This document shows, one piece after another, positions 12,001 through 22,385 of a DNA stretch of 64,000 bases. Numbering within the stretch: position 1 is the first letter of the stretch; each line of letters opens with the position of its first letter. Where the stretch lies: assembly GCA_014526335.1 (NCBI GenBank), contig JACTAT010000035.1:4827399-4891398 (forward strand), written 5' to 3'. Both the position numbers and the translations under genes were made by a program. The stretch is from Chrysaora quinquecirrha. Taxonomy: Eukaryota > Cnidaria > Scyphozoa > Semaeostomeae > Pelagiidae. The notes under the pieces are model-generated. The model made no database searches. It saw only the letters and a list, made by a program, of their open reading frames with translations, and was not told where the DNA came from.

Positions 12001-15000
12001 TTGACTGATAAAAAAGAGGGGTCAAAAGCTTGAATGAAAAGGCGAACGTGGCTATTGCCAGAGACAAATGCTGCAAGCTGCAGGCAGGTTGAGGCAACGT
12101 GATCTTCTAAAAAAAGTTTCCGGGACCCGTACATGCAGCCCCCACCAGCAGTTTACGGCTACATTGAAACCAGGCATTAACCTTAGCGCGGACCTCACTT
12201 TTGACTATGTTCACTTCCGTCAGAAGCTGATCGGCAAGAAATTTTCAGAGACGGTGATGTCCCCTTGGTTTCCTTTTATCCTACATAAATCTACAGCTTG
12301 ATGACTTACTAAATACAGTCGAACCTCTAAGAAGCGGCCACTTTAGATCCAAGGTCAAGTGGCCGTTATTGAGAGTTGGCCGCGAGTCGGAGGTTTAACA
12401 ATACTACGGGAAAGCGTTTGGGACTGGAGATTAGTGGCCGCAATAGGGAGGTGGCCGCTTATCGTAGGTGGTCGCTATTAGAGGTTCGACTGTACTGAAA
12501 AATAACTGTATATATTTTGTATAATTGTTAGCTCGTGTTTCTGTCTTACCTTTCAATTGTTAAAGTATCGAAGTTAACTTGTTTGCCACTCTGTGATGTC
12601 AATAAATCTAGTTGCTGTCCGAAAACGGTTTTATGATTTGTCTGAACAAAATAAAACAAAAGTGGGTTAAAAAAATTAACAGTGATATGATAGTTAAGTA
12701 CCAACTGTGGCACAAAAGACCCCTAATGGAAACAAAAGGTTTTATCCTCAGACATAAAATACACGGCATGACGGCAACTGTAACACATAACAGCAGTGCT
12801 CGGCTACTCAATAAGTTAAGAAAGTTCATTACTGGATTTCTCAAAACTACGAAAGTAGGTAACTATGAATTTAACCTTTGATTTTCAGAGATACTGCTAT
12901 TTATAACAAATTTCATCGTTTGAGTGGGTGCATTTCCCCTAACGTAATATATGGAGATTTTATAACATGGAAAAGGAATAAAGGCAACAAAATAGTTCAT
13001 TTTTATTCGTAACAAAATTCTAAGTTTTTCTTAGTTAAGTCGTAAAGAATTTGAGCAATTAAATTTCGAGTAATTAAGAAAGTCAGAGTACTTGGTTTAC
13101 TCGAAACTTTCTTATAAAAGGAAGTGTACTAAAGACGTGTAAATATTCGTGGAATATATTTGTCATGAATGGCGAACACAGGGATAGATTTTTCCACAAG
13201 TGGCATACATGACAAATATATACAATGTGTATGTTGCTGAAGAAGGCTCGTCATATCTCCAACACAAAAAGTCAAACGGGAGGACAGCCTTCGGCTGTAT
13301 AACTTGGAGAGTTACATGGCGATTTCATTCCCATCTATTGTGGTATGCCACTTGTGGAAAAATCTATCTGTGGAATATATGAATTGAAAGTATATTTGTC
13401 ATGAATGGTGAACACTAGGATAGATTTTTCCACAAGTGGCATACATCAATTGATGAAATTTGAACCCAGGACTGCATGACCAGAGAGCCAACGACAATTC
13501 CACTGAGCTAAAGAGCTCAATAAAATCGTTCAGTAAGATACGATTGTCATACAGCCCAAGACTCTCCTCCCGTTTGACTTTTCATGTTTCGGCTATGTTG
13601 AGCCTTCTTCAGCACCATACATATTTGTACATATTTGTCATGAATGGCGAAAACTAGGATCGATTTTTCCACAAGTGGCATACTAAAATAGATGGGATTC
13701 GAACATGGACTGCATGATCAGAGACCCAACGACGTTTCGACTGAGCTACAGAGCTCAATGAAATCGCCGAGTAAATCTCCAAGTCATGCAGCGCAAGGCT
13801 CTCCTCCCATTTTACTTTTTGTGTTCCCTGAAACTATCCTCACAATTGGTCACCCTTCCTTCACCCAGTATTCATACACATCCAAGTGCTAACTCGAAAA
13901 GACGTTTAAATTGTTTAAAAGGAAATAAGTCCCACCAACCTGATGAAAAAGGTCGACTAATTTGATATAATATTTCTCCTTCCTAAACTGTAGATACAGC
14001 AATCGATAAACCATTGATTCGATTATGAATGCGTCATTTACAGCGACTAAACCAACCTCGGGCTACAAGAAAAAAGAGCCAGTCAGATTAAGAATCATTT
14101 ACATAAGATCGTAATAATCGCGTGATTACCCCTCGATCGAGTGGTTGCAGCAAAAACAGTACGTTTGCCAGGTTCGAATTCGTTTCAACTTCGTTTCGGT
14201 TTCACAATAACTACAGTAACAATTAAACAAGAATCTCTAGAAAGTCTACCAAAACTTTCGGCATTCGAAATAGAAGGTTTAAAAGACCTTTCACCTCTTT
14301 AAATGGACCCATTCTGGGTGGGCATTAAGATATTGTTCAAAACAATAGAAGAGGAGGGTGACTGGGTGGGCAAATGTCCCCCTCCAGTTATTACGTTAAA
14401 AGAGGCCTTGTTTCAAAGAGCTCTAGCCGGAAGAAATACAAATTCTAAATCGGAATAAAAATGAAGATTTGTACAACAAAAGTTCAAAAAATTAGGGACG
14501 AGATTGAAAAAGCTGATCAAAGCTTTACTATATTTCTAGCAGACAAAAACGGTACATTATACAAGTGACTTACCAGCTTATACCAACAAGGCTTTCCTCT
14601 TCTTAATTCAGATCTATCAACAATATCATCCGCCACAAGTAGAAATGCTTGTAACTAGACAGAAATATGATAACGATATGATACGCGCACGTAACATTAG
14701 ATGCAAAACATTGTGTCGACCAACCAAGTCTTCAGGGTAAATGGAACGCTACCCGGAACGCTACGTAAACTTTGCCGTCCATATTCGACCCTAAACTCGC
14801 TACACACGAGTCATAGTTTACAGTCCTGTCCTGATAAACCTGTGCAGTGATAAACAGTAAAATTTGCAGTGATAAAAATGTTTAATGCAAGACGTTATGG
14901 TTTCTGGAAACAGGAACAACTAATTCCTTGAAGTAACCTCTTCAATCGCTTCCGACACCAGTTTTTTCTATTGAAATCGCTATTTTCTTGCCTTTCAAAT

Positions 15001-16573
15001 AAATTTGTGGCATTTAAAGGCCGTTGGTCACATTGGTCACATTCATAGCAGAAGTGAAGGGCATCGTCAGCAAAAAATTTCTTGTGATCCCGCCCCCTAA
15101 CCCTCTGTACTTGGTCAAATATGCAGTGATAAGTCTTCCTTAAAATTAGGTATGGTCCCCTGCGTTTGATTTGTACCGATTTGTACCAATGGATTCCATA
15201 TACGTTTGCTGCTTGCAAACACATTTTTTGCCTTCATGCCCATGTTTTGTCACCAGTAAAAGTAAAAATAATACTCACGAATTCAATGCACCATCCGAGA
15301 TAGTTTGCTTTGGTCGTTTCGTCTTCTGTTAGCTCTCTTCCTTTCAAATATTCAAGACAAACTGGAACCATCAATCCACGATTACATTTCCCTTGTAAGA
15401 AATAGAAAATATTACTTGCCGAGAAATCGAAAAATTACTTGTCAAGTATTCGAAATAGTACAGAAATCTGCTTAAAGTAAAGCCAGGCTTAGGTCGACCA
15501 ACGATACGATAGATCAGCGCCATCTACTTGTAACTGCTAACTAAAGGTCAGTTGTCAGCTAATCGTAGAAGTAAATCTATCTCAAAATATGCAAATTAAG
15601 ACAAGAAATGCAGAACAAACCTCCTTTAGAGTTGTACTCGAAACTCTGAAAAAGAAGAAAGAAATTGGGCAAAATTGAACAATATACGATCATGAATTAG
15701 GAAATCAGGCAATCAGTAGCTTAAACAACCAATCTGACAATTAATCAATCATCAGTCAATCAATCGGACAATCAATCAATCAATCATTAATCATCAATCA
15801 CCAATCATCAATCCTCAATCATCAATCAATCATTAATCAACAACTATCAATCATCCAACATCAACTGTAGGCCATCAATTGTAAATCATCAATACTCAAC
15901 CATCAATCAGTCATCAATCATCAATCATCAATCAACAACCATCAATCATCCAACATCAACTGTAGGCCATCAATTGTATCATCAATCATCAATCATCAAT
16001 CCTAAATCATCAATTATCAATCATAAAACATTAATTATCAATCATCAATCCTAAATCCTGAATTATCAATCAATCATTAATTAACAACCATCAATCATCC
16101 AACAACTGTCATCATCATCATTATCATAATTTAAACATGCCCCCAACTGGAGGTCATTAATTGTCAATCATCAACACTCAACCATCAATCAATATTCAAT
16201 CTTCAATCAACAATCATCAATCATGAATCTTTCATCATCAACAATAAATTGTCAATTACCAATCAGCAGTCATCAGTCCTCAATTATCAATCATCAATTG
16301 TCAATCCTAAATTGTGAATAATTAATCATTAATCATTGATCATTAATCATTAATTGATAATCAATAACCTCAATCATCAATCATCAATCAGCTGATTCAT
16401 CAATGGTTATTATGCATTAAGCAAGCAAAAGAAATACATACCCTTCTAATCCATTCACATGGTTCTCTCAGTTCTGAGACTTTTTCCTCTTCTTCTAGGG
16501 CAATATTGAGCAATTTGGAATAGCTATCCATAAATGACTGCCTATACTTATCAAAATTGTTTGGTTTGGCCAT
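9050..16573 (-). CDS. FDPS: Farnesyl diphosphate synthase, complete, ten exons
   Basis: This is the prenyltransferase of the mevalonate pathway that condenses IPP with DMAPP and then GPP to make FPP (sterols, dolichol, ubiquinone, prenylation). Coding exons: 16573-16442, 15645-15621, 15391-15279, 14654-14574, 14062-13940, 12641-12550, 11884-11812, 11486-11409, 10471-10331 and 9250-9050. All have AG/GT borders and matching phases, giving 352 aa, the usual length for the cytosolic form. Visible signatures are GGKCNRGL, the first Asp-rich motif VADDIVD with [35 protein letters not shown], the second motif FQIQDDYLD with [14 protein letters not shown], and the C-terminal basic tail RKIFKRQK. The residue four before the first Asp-rich motif is Leu (AFLLVADD) where vertebrate and yeast enzymes have Phe. 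The start is the first ATG of the exon, [10 protein letters not shown]. An AG three codons upstream leaves room for an extra 5' exon. The introns carry several repeats listed separately. Confidence 0.96.
9282..9491. mobile_element. ~210-bp MITE in the last FDPS intron
   Basis: It has inverted ends CGCTTCCGCAAAAGATGG on the left and CCATCTTTTGCGGAAAC on the right. A second inner palindrome, GGAATTCTGGGAATAATTTC and its complement, lies closer to the centre. It is non-coding. Confidence 0.75.
9588..9990. repeat. GGCCCTAGCC / TTTGTCAAACATTTG family element
   Basis: The element opens with AAGGCCCTAGCCAAGC. It carries repeated TTGTCAAACATT, AAACATTGCT and AACAATGTTTG words in both orientations. 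The right part ends with ACAATTTCTGATCGTTTGG. It belongs to the same family as 2651-2780, 23083-23190 and 51425-51650 and lies in the last FDPS intron. Confidence 0.6.
10520..11290. repeat. 28-bp minisatellite in an FDPS intron
   Basis: About 27 tandem copies of a unit close to TCATACTGTATTCGTCAGCA plus TGTTCATT, with alternating TGTTCATT and TTCTAATT variants. They fill most of the intron between FDPS exons 11486-11409 and 10471-10331. The open frames across it are repeat artefacts. Confidence 0.95.
12314..12494. mobile_element. 181-bp mariner-type MITE, TACAGTCGAACCTC ends
   Basis: It starts TACAGTCGAACCTCT and ends AGAGGTTCGACTGTA, with repeated GTGGCCGC/GCGGCCAC words inside. The terminal TA suggests a TA target. 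It lies in the FDPS intron between 11884 and 12550. Confidence 0.85.
13445..13520 (-). mobile_element. tRNA-derived SINE head (copy 1)
   Basis: On the minus strand an A box, TAGCTCAGTGG (complement of 13500-13510), lies upstream of a B box, GGTTCAAATTT (complement of 13456-13466). The spacing is tRNA-like. It is flanked by repeats containing TTTTTCCACAAGTGGCATAC. It does not fold as an intact tRNA by eye, so a SINE is more likely. Confidence 0.6.
13690..13760 (-). mobile_element. tRNA-derived SINE head (copy 2)
   Basis: This is a second copy of the same unit. The A-box-like TGTAGCTCAGTC is the complement of 13739-13750 and the B-box-like GTTCGAATCCC is the complement of 13694-13704. Like copy 1 it follows TGTCATGAATGGCGAA and CCACAAGTGGCATAC. 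Both lie in the FDPS intron between 12641 and 13940. Confidence 0.6.
14290..14412. mobile_element. Short hAT-related remnant
   Basis: It ends with GTTAAAAGAGGCCTTG, close to the right terminus of the hAT transposon at 39125-42312. Just inside is the palindromic CTGGGTGGGCAAATGTCCCCC. The left end (CACCTCTTTAAATGG) is diverged. No target duplication is clear. Confidence 0.4.
15720..16400. repeat. Degenerate ATCATCAATC tandem repeat in the first FDPS intron
   Basis: CAATCAATCATC and ATCATCAATC units repeat for almost 700 bp, with a longer sub-repeat containing ATCCAACATCAACTGTAGGC at least twice. There is no coding content. Confidence 0.9.
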
Positions 16574-16693
16574 GTTTGCTACCTAGAAAGGATCAATACA
16601 GAAGAATACAGTAAATACCAGACACAGTTTCAGTTTTGTCAACTTCGTATTGATTCCACTTTGTGCAGGCATTTTCTAAGTTCCTGCTCAAGC

Positions 16694-17262
16694 TAGTATT
16701 TTTCACCTGCAAGGTTGCATTCCATGTAAACCTGACACTGAAGGTTACACCATCAAACAGTATTTACATACTGTATACGCCACCAGAAAACAACATTAAC
16801 TGTATTTTTTGGACATTTCAAGCCAAGTTCTATTCTTGTCGTGAGGCTCTTATGCCAATTAAGCCAAAAAAGTTTTTTCTCCAGGCCAAAGATCTTCAGC
16901 CATACTGTGCATGGAATGCAGCCAGGAGGGTGAAGGGCAAAGCCATGCCAGCTCCCAGGAAAATCCAAGCTGCATTTTGTTCAAGCTTTTTCGTGCACTC
17001 TTTGCAGAAGACCTTTAGAGTTCAAGAGCAATAAATCTTCAGCCAGTCTGCCAGGCTGCATTTCATGTACTTAGGCCCAAAGATCTTCGGCATGGAGAAA
17101 GGATGTTCTTAGCCTACTACTTTGCGTGAGAATCTTAAAATAACAAATAGAAATCAGCGTGCCATGTCCAAAAATAAAAACTTCTATTGTTTTTTGGCAT
17201 AGGTGTTAATATTGTTGGCTTAACTTTCAGTGCCAGGTTTACATGGAATGCACCCTGGCCAG
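16694..17262. repeat. Imperfect inverted repeat upstream of the FDPS start
   Basis: TTGCATTCCATGTAAACCTG (about 16704) is matched in inverse by CAGGTTTACATGGAATGCAC (about 17234). Both flank repeated AAAGATCTTC and CATGGAATGCAG words. It is probably a small, old DNA transposon or a nested pair. It may lie within or near the FDPS promoter. A related half-copy (CTACATGGAATGCACACTAC) is near 19180. Confidence 0.5.
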
Positions 17263-17748
17263 TCTGCAGAGTGTGGGACATGCACAGGCAAGATGAACAA
17301 CAGAACACTAGAAAAGGAAATTGAAGTGTGCTTCTGTATGCACGAGATCTCATCGAGAACTGTCATACTCCCACTCCCCAAACTGTATCTTCATTAAAAT
17401 GGAATATGAAATACATGCAGGGTTTGATTGCGGATATCAACCCTATATAGCCTTTCTTACCACCTCAGGTGCAGCTCAGCAGCTGCAGGAGTCTGTATTC
17501 ACTGCAGATAAGTATTTCAATGTTAATAAGCTTACAATAAGAAGGGGGTAAAGTAAAGCATACCACTGTTACCTGTCGTTTTGTAAATCTTTTGCAGGAG
17601 ATACCCAAATTGGAAGATGTGAAATGCAAAATTGCAAAATCAAATGAAATGGATTGTATGAATACGAGACAAAAGACCCCAGAAAGAGGTTTGTAGGGCG
17701 CTCATAGATAACATGCAGCAAATTCAGGATCATTTTGTTTTCACGAAC

Positions 17749-18435
17749 ATGGCGCGAAGTAGGAGTCGAAGTAGGGACCGGAGCAGAAGAAGACACTCTT
17801 CTAGCGATGAATCTGATCGTGACCGATACAGAAGAGACAGGAAAAAGAAGAGACGTAGATCAAGCTCAAGAAATAGCCGATCAAGCTCCCGCTCGGAGAG
17901 ACAAAGTGACAGAGATCGACAGAGACGCCGAGGGCGTTCAAGAAGCAGAAGTAAATCACCCAGGTCCAGAAGACCCAAGGAGAAAACTGAAAAGAGGGGC
18001 GATGATAAGCACGAAAAGAAAGAACAGAGTTCTTCTTCATTGAAAGAGAGAGTTGCTAAGATAGCAGCTGCCTCTTCAGATGCTAAGCCTTTGATAAGCA
18101 GTAGACCCAGTGCTGAAGCATTGGCCAAAATTGAATCAAAGGGTTTTGAGCAACAAAGCTTTGTCTCAACATCAAAGAGTGATAACTCAGGAAATCCTAA
18201 AACAGATAACTCCTTTGAGTCTTCAAAATCTGTAATAGACTCTCATGAAAATGCTATCTTTGGTAGCAGTAGTAGAAATAGCAGTCAAAACTCATTGGAA
18301 AGGTCCAATGGAAACTACCATGATGCTAAAGAGGATGATTTATTTGGACCAATTTTCTGTGTTGATCAAAACATACGGACACAGAGATGGCTTGAAAAGT
18401 TAAATATGATAAGGCAGAGAATTTCTCAGCAATAA
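17749..18435 (+). CDS. RSRC1: RSRC1/SRrp53-like arginine-serine-rich splicing protein
   Basis: A single open exon of 228 aa starts at MARSRSRSRDRS. An in-frame ATG twelve codons upstream is possible, but its extension lacks RS character. Residues 1-85 are a dense RS domain. Residues about 115-145 carry AEALAKIESKGFEQQSF, matching the IEAIESDSFVQQTF segment of vertebrate RSRC1. The C-terminus LFGPIFCVDQN...RWLEKLNMIRQ matches the conserved LF...WFKRLIALRQ end of that family. RSRC1 is a nuclear protein with roles in 3' splice-site selection and alternative splicing. The gene lacks introns here, whereas the vertebrate gene has several, so it may be a retro-derived copy or simply an intron-poor gene. 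Poly(A)-like AATAAA overlaps the stop. Confidence 0.8.
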   Translation: MARSRSRSRDRSRRRHSSSDESDRDRYRRDRKKKRRRSSSRNSRSSSRSERQSDRDRQRRRGRSRSRSKSPRSRRPKEKTEKRGDDKHEKKEQSSSSLKERVAKIAAASSDAKPLISSRPSAEALAKIESKGFEQQSFVSTSKSDNSGNPKTDNSFESSKSVIDSHENAIFGSSSRNSSQNSLERSNGNYHDAKEDDLFGPIFCVDQNIRTQRWLEKLNMIRQRISQQ

Positions 18436-18689
18436 AAATTGTAGAAAATGCTGCCCTGCCCATGACTATGTTTTAAAAGATTTTACTCTTTGTCCAAAGT
18501 CCCAAGAACCAAACATCTATTTTGGAATGCTTCATTTAATTATAATTATTATAAGAACATAATAATTGTGTGCTCTTTGGGTGGCTTTTGTTACCAGTGT
18601 GTAATCCATGACTGCAACACCAGATAATATGCCCAACCAAAACTGACTTCTTGCCAAAAAAATTGTAGATATATTGTTCAATTATCAAA

Positions 18690-19070
18690 TACACGTTTTT
18701 TTTATAAGAAAGTTTTTTTTGGGCCAGTATTGAAACTTTCTTAGATATTTCACGCTTTCAGTACCAAAACTTTCTTGTGACTTTCTTAGCAATAATTTTG
18801 GAATACAGTATTTCTAAGAATGCACAGTTTAAGGCACTGTATACATTGCACAAATACCAAGTTTTTCAAAGAAAATAATCATTAGACTCGTTTAATAGCA
18901 AGATGAGCGACTGAACAGAAGAGCAAAAATAACACACAGAACATAAGGAGTGAAAGTATGAAACAGAACTTTCTTAAGTTTCAAGAATGCAGTATTGAAC
19001 TTTCTTAAGTTTTTTAGATGTTGAGCACTACTTTCTTATAAACCACTTTCTTATAAAAAAAATGCGTGTA
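18690..19070. mobile_element. TA-flanked MITE, 'AAGAAAGT' version
   Basis: The left end TACACG-(T)n-ATAAGAAAGT is matched by the right end ACTTTCTTATA-(A)n-TGCGTGTA. The interior repeats ACTTTCTTA words. It lies just 3' of the RSRC1-like gene. A 19-bp sequence, ATTGTTCAATTATCAAATA, is present at both borders (18673-18691 and 19070-19088). Confidence 0.75.
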
Positions 19071-19379
19071 TTGTTCAATTATCAAATAACAGTCCAGGCT
19101 ATTGTTTTCTGAAAAGATCTACTGGTCTAGTACACTTGCCAACTTTCAGACTCCAGACCCAAGATCTCCAGTGTAGGCTACATGGAATGCACACTACACT
19201 GGGTAAATTTATGAAGTAAAACTATTGTTTACAATTCACTGAAAGTTTTTAAAATGCATTTGGCATAAAATTTGCTGAGCCTTTCTAATGTAATGGAGAT
19301 ACCATTAAGTTCTTTATGTAGAAAAGTTTCTGTTAATTTTAAATTAAAAATTAATAATATTGTTCCATTTGAGTGTGTT

Positions 19380-19738
19380 TACACGTTGTTTTTATAAGAA
19401 ACTTAGTTCTAAAAGTTTCTTAATTTTTGGCCCAATTTCAGTTCCTAAAGTTTCTTGACAGCTTCTTAAGTGCAAAAATTTCAGTAAAACGATAAAAAAA
19501 CGTGAATATGGCAAGCAAATTATTAATATTATTGTATTACAAAGAATTAGCTATGCTGGGTGCGAGAAATCGCACGGAAATGCTCGAGAATTGATTACTA
19601 CATCCACAAATGTGAAATCAGTATATTGGAAAACTGACACAAAAATGTCTTAAGTTTCTTAACTCCTTCCTCCTAGTTCTAAAAGTTTCTTAACTTTTGG
19701 GGTGTCTAGTTCTAGGTTTCTTATAAAAAAAACGTGTA
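19380..19738. mobile_element. TA-flanked MITE, 'AAGAAACT' version
   Basis: The left end TACACGTTG-(T)n-ATAAGAAACT is matched by the right end GGTTTCTTATA-(A)n-CGTGTA. AAAGTTTCTTA is repeated internally. It is a sister copy of 1829-2212 and 18690-19070. Confidence 0.75.
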
Positions 19739-20156
19739 TTTGAACAATTCCCTGTTGGCTTTGCTGTGGTGTTTATTCAGCTTTTTACACATAGCTTCAA
19801 GTTAAGCGATTCTGAAGGCCTGCCCCCCCCCCAACAATACATGTCCCCTTCAGTTAAAGAAAAAGGCCCTGGGCGTTTAATATAAGTATTGCGGTCTCGA
19901 AATTCTCACCCTTCAGGGCTTCAAGTATTTAGATCTTGAAAGCGTTTTAGCTTGCTTCCGCCTATTGGTCAATCGCGGGAACGAACAATAGCAGTCTCTC
20001 TTTCATGTGAACGCTCCTTCCGCTTCTTTTGAGAAGTTTATGAAGTGAGTCATCTTGGCAAACTGGGAGGATTGACATTTGATACGCCAGCCAAAGCACT
20101 GCCTTTTTGGGGCAGAGGACAAGCGATCGCCTTGGATCAAGTATAAATAATAAGAA

Positions 20157-21346
20157 ATGGAAAATAAAGAAAGCTCTGTGCGTGCACCTCGCCTTGTTGT
20201 AATACCCAGAGGTAGTAAAGGCTATGGATTTAACCTACATGGCGAACGAGGTGTCGTAGGCCAGTTCATCAGTGCCGTGGATGACGGTGGACCTGCTGAT
20301 AATGCTGGCCTATGTGTCGGCGATCGAGTTGTGGAAGTAAATGGTGTCAATGTGGAAGCTGCAACCCATGCTCAAGTGGTAGCCAAGATCAAAGAAGACC
20401 CTGAGAAAACTCAGTTGCTAGTTGTTGACAAAGTGACGGATGATTACATGAAGCAACATGGCATGACAATCACAGCCGACTTGGCGAAGCTTGAATCAGT
20501 TTCAGCGTTGCAAAAAGAGGAGGAAAGTGAAGTAAAAGTTGCTGTCGAGCCAGAAGAAGAGAAAGCAGAAGCCCCAATGGATAATGCCGCTGCTGACACA
20601 GTCACAGAGAACAAGGAAGAGGAATCTGAGGCTGGAGTTTCTGTTGAGGATTACTTGAATTCAATGGCTGCTGAAGAAGAGAAAGACACCCCTGCTGACA
20701 CTCAGCAGGGGGAGATTCAGACTGATGGTAATCAGGAAAGTACTCAAGTTGTGGAAGCAAGTGTTGAGAAAAGTGAGGAAACTGTTGAATCAGTCGTTGA
20801 AAGCAGTGTTGAGGTTGAGAGTGAAAAATCATCTGAAATTGCAACCACATCAGCTGTAGTAGAAAATGAAGAACCAGAAAAGCCACAACCCCCCAAGATG
20901 TCCCCTCCTGATGTTCCACCACCTGCCCCACCTGTAGACGAATCACAGGAACAAGTTGCTGAGGCTAGCAAAGAGCCTGAACCAGAGCCAGCACCAGAAA
21001 AGGAGCCTGAGCCTGAAGCTGCCCCATCTGAACCTGAGCCAGCTCCAGCAAAGGAGCCAGAACCTGAGCCAACATCTGCAAAGGAACCAGAACCTGAACC
21101 AACACCTGCAAAGGAACCTGAGCCAACCCCAGCAAAAGAACCAGAGCCGAGCCAACACCTGCAAAGGAACCTGAGCCAGTCCCAGCAAAGGAACCTGAAC
21201 CTGTTAAAGCCCCTGAGCCAGACCCAAAAGCTGAGGCACTAGCCAAAATGAAATCTGCATCATTGCCTAAACCAAAACGCAGGGAAATAAAAGAGCACCA
21301 AAAAACTGACTGGGCTTCAAGAGCAGCTATGTTTAATAATCTTTAA
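20157..21346 (+). CDS. NHERF1: NHERF-like PDZ scaffold with ERM-binding tail, frameshifted
   Basis: It starts at [11 protein letters not shown], with an in-frame TAA directly upstream. Residues about 10-90 form one PDZ domain with the ligand-binding loop [11 protein letters not shown] and the core [13 protein letters not shown]...THAQVVAKI, closest to NHERF/EBP50 PDZ1. A Glu/Pro-rich linker follows with repeated AKEPEPEPT units. The continuous frame ends at 21242, but from about 21149 the next frame continues AKEPEP repeats. It then ends at TAA 21344-21346 with a basic segment and [13 protein letters not shown], the typical ERM (FERM)-binding tail of NHERF proteins. One missing base near CCAGAGCCGAGCC explains the switch. 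Such scaffolds link membrane transporters and receptors to ezrin and actin under the apical membrane. Vertebrate NHERF1 has two PDZ domains and introns; this one has one PDZ domain in a single exon. Confidence 0.85.
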
Positions 21347-22288
21347 TGCTGATAGCTTTTCACAAAATTTTCTAGCCTAGGAAAAAATATAACTATATAC
21401 CAATTTACTTTAGCTGTTGCCTGATAACAAATGATTTGTTATAATGCAATGAGCATAGGTACTAGATAAACAAAATTTCACATTACTAAGGCACTTTTAT
21501 TGTAAATAAATAAAGAAAAGGCAGAGAATAAAGATTTATTATATTGAAAAAATTTGTAGGAAGCTGTTTTGCACATTAAGACTTTTGCTATTTCATATTA
21601 AAAGGATATGATGAACTGATTTGAAGTATACCTATAGTAGTAATTGATTTCTTAGTTAATTTTATAAAGTAGATCTTGCAAATATTGAATTATTTCCTTC
21701 CATTTCTAAGTTTCCCTCTTAAAAGACCCCCTTTGGAGTATCCAAAATTAGATACCCCCCCCCCCCTAAAAAAAGGCTTATTAGAACTTTATTAAGATTT
21801 CTGACTGCACTTTATTGATAAAAAGCTGTTTTTGTAAATTTTATGTTTTACTATTTTCTAACTCACGGATAAATGTTACTGACTTTCTGTAGTCATTTTT
21901 TTCTTTATGACCATCGAAATTCCTTCTAATTACTATGAATGATAACTTTGAAAATTGAAAACCAAAAATTTGTTTTTAGACATTAGAATGATTATGTAAA
22001 ATCGTAAATATTAGGTTTTCTGCTTCAGTTATAATAATTTGCTGTCATAGTATGTATGTTAGTGATGTTATTGCGAATAAAACATGTTTTTGATCAGATC
22101 GGGCTCCGTTTGTGACCATTTACTCTTTCGTTAGTAGACTCGACTTGACTCGTCAGAACAGCTTTCAAAAAGTTACCCTATCTAACATTTCAGTGCTCAG
22201 AGTTGCTTAAGTATGGATTGCTTGTCTTAGCACTTCCTCTTTTTAGAAGTATTTTTCGTTCATGGTCTTTGAGTTTAACAAAACTTCA
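21347..22288. other. 3' flank of the NHERF-like gene
   Basis: Very AT-rich sequence with several poly(A) signals (AATAAA near 21507-21512, 21529 and 22077), so the 3' UTR probably ends in the first 200-750 bases. No gene is seen. Confidence 0.5.
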
Positions 22289-22337
22289 AAATTGCGATGA
22301 ACAGCGGAATCAATCACTCCGCTGTTCATCGCAATTT
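22289..22337. repeat. Perfect 20-bp stem hairpin
   Basis: AAATTGCGATGAACAGCGGA (22289-22308) is followed by a 9-base loop and by its exact complement (22318-22337). A perfect palindrome of this size in old AT-rich DNA suggests a recent origin or a functional structure. No gene is attached. Confidence 0.9.
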
Positions 22338-22385
22338 ATTTTTCGTTAAAAAAGTCAAATTCTGGCGCTTTACCTGATAAAATGA

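Noticed and set aside
15700..16400. Possible CRISPR-like array in the ATCATCAATC region
   Set aside because: There are no regular spacers, the units are short and degenerate, and it lies in an intron of an animal gene.
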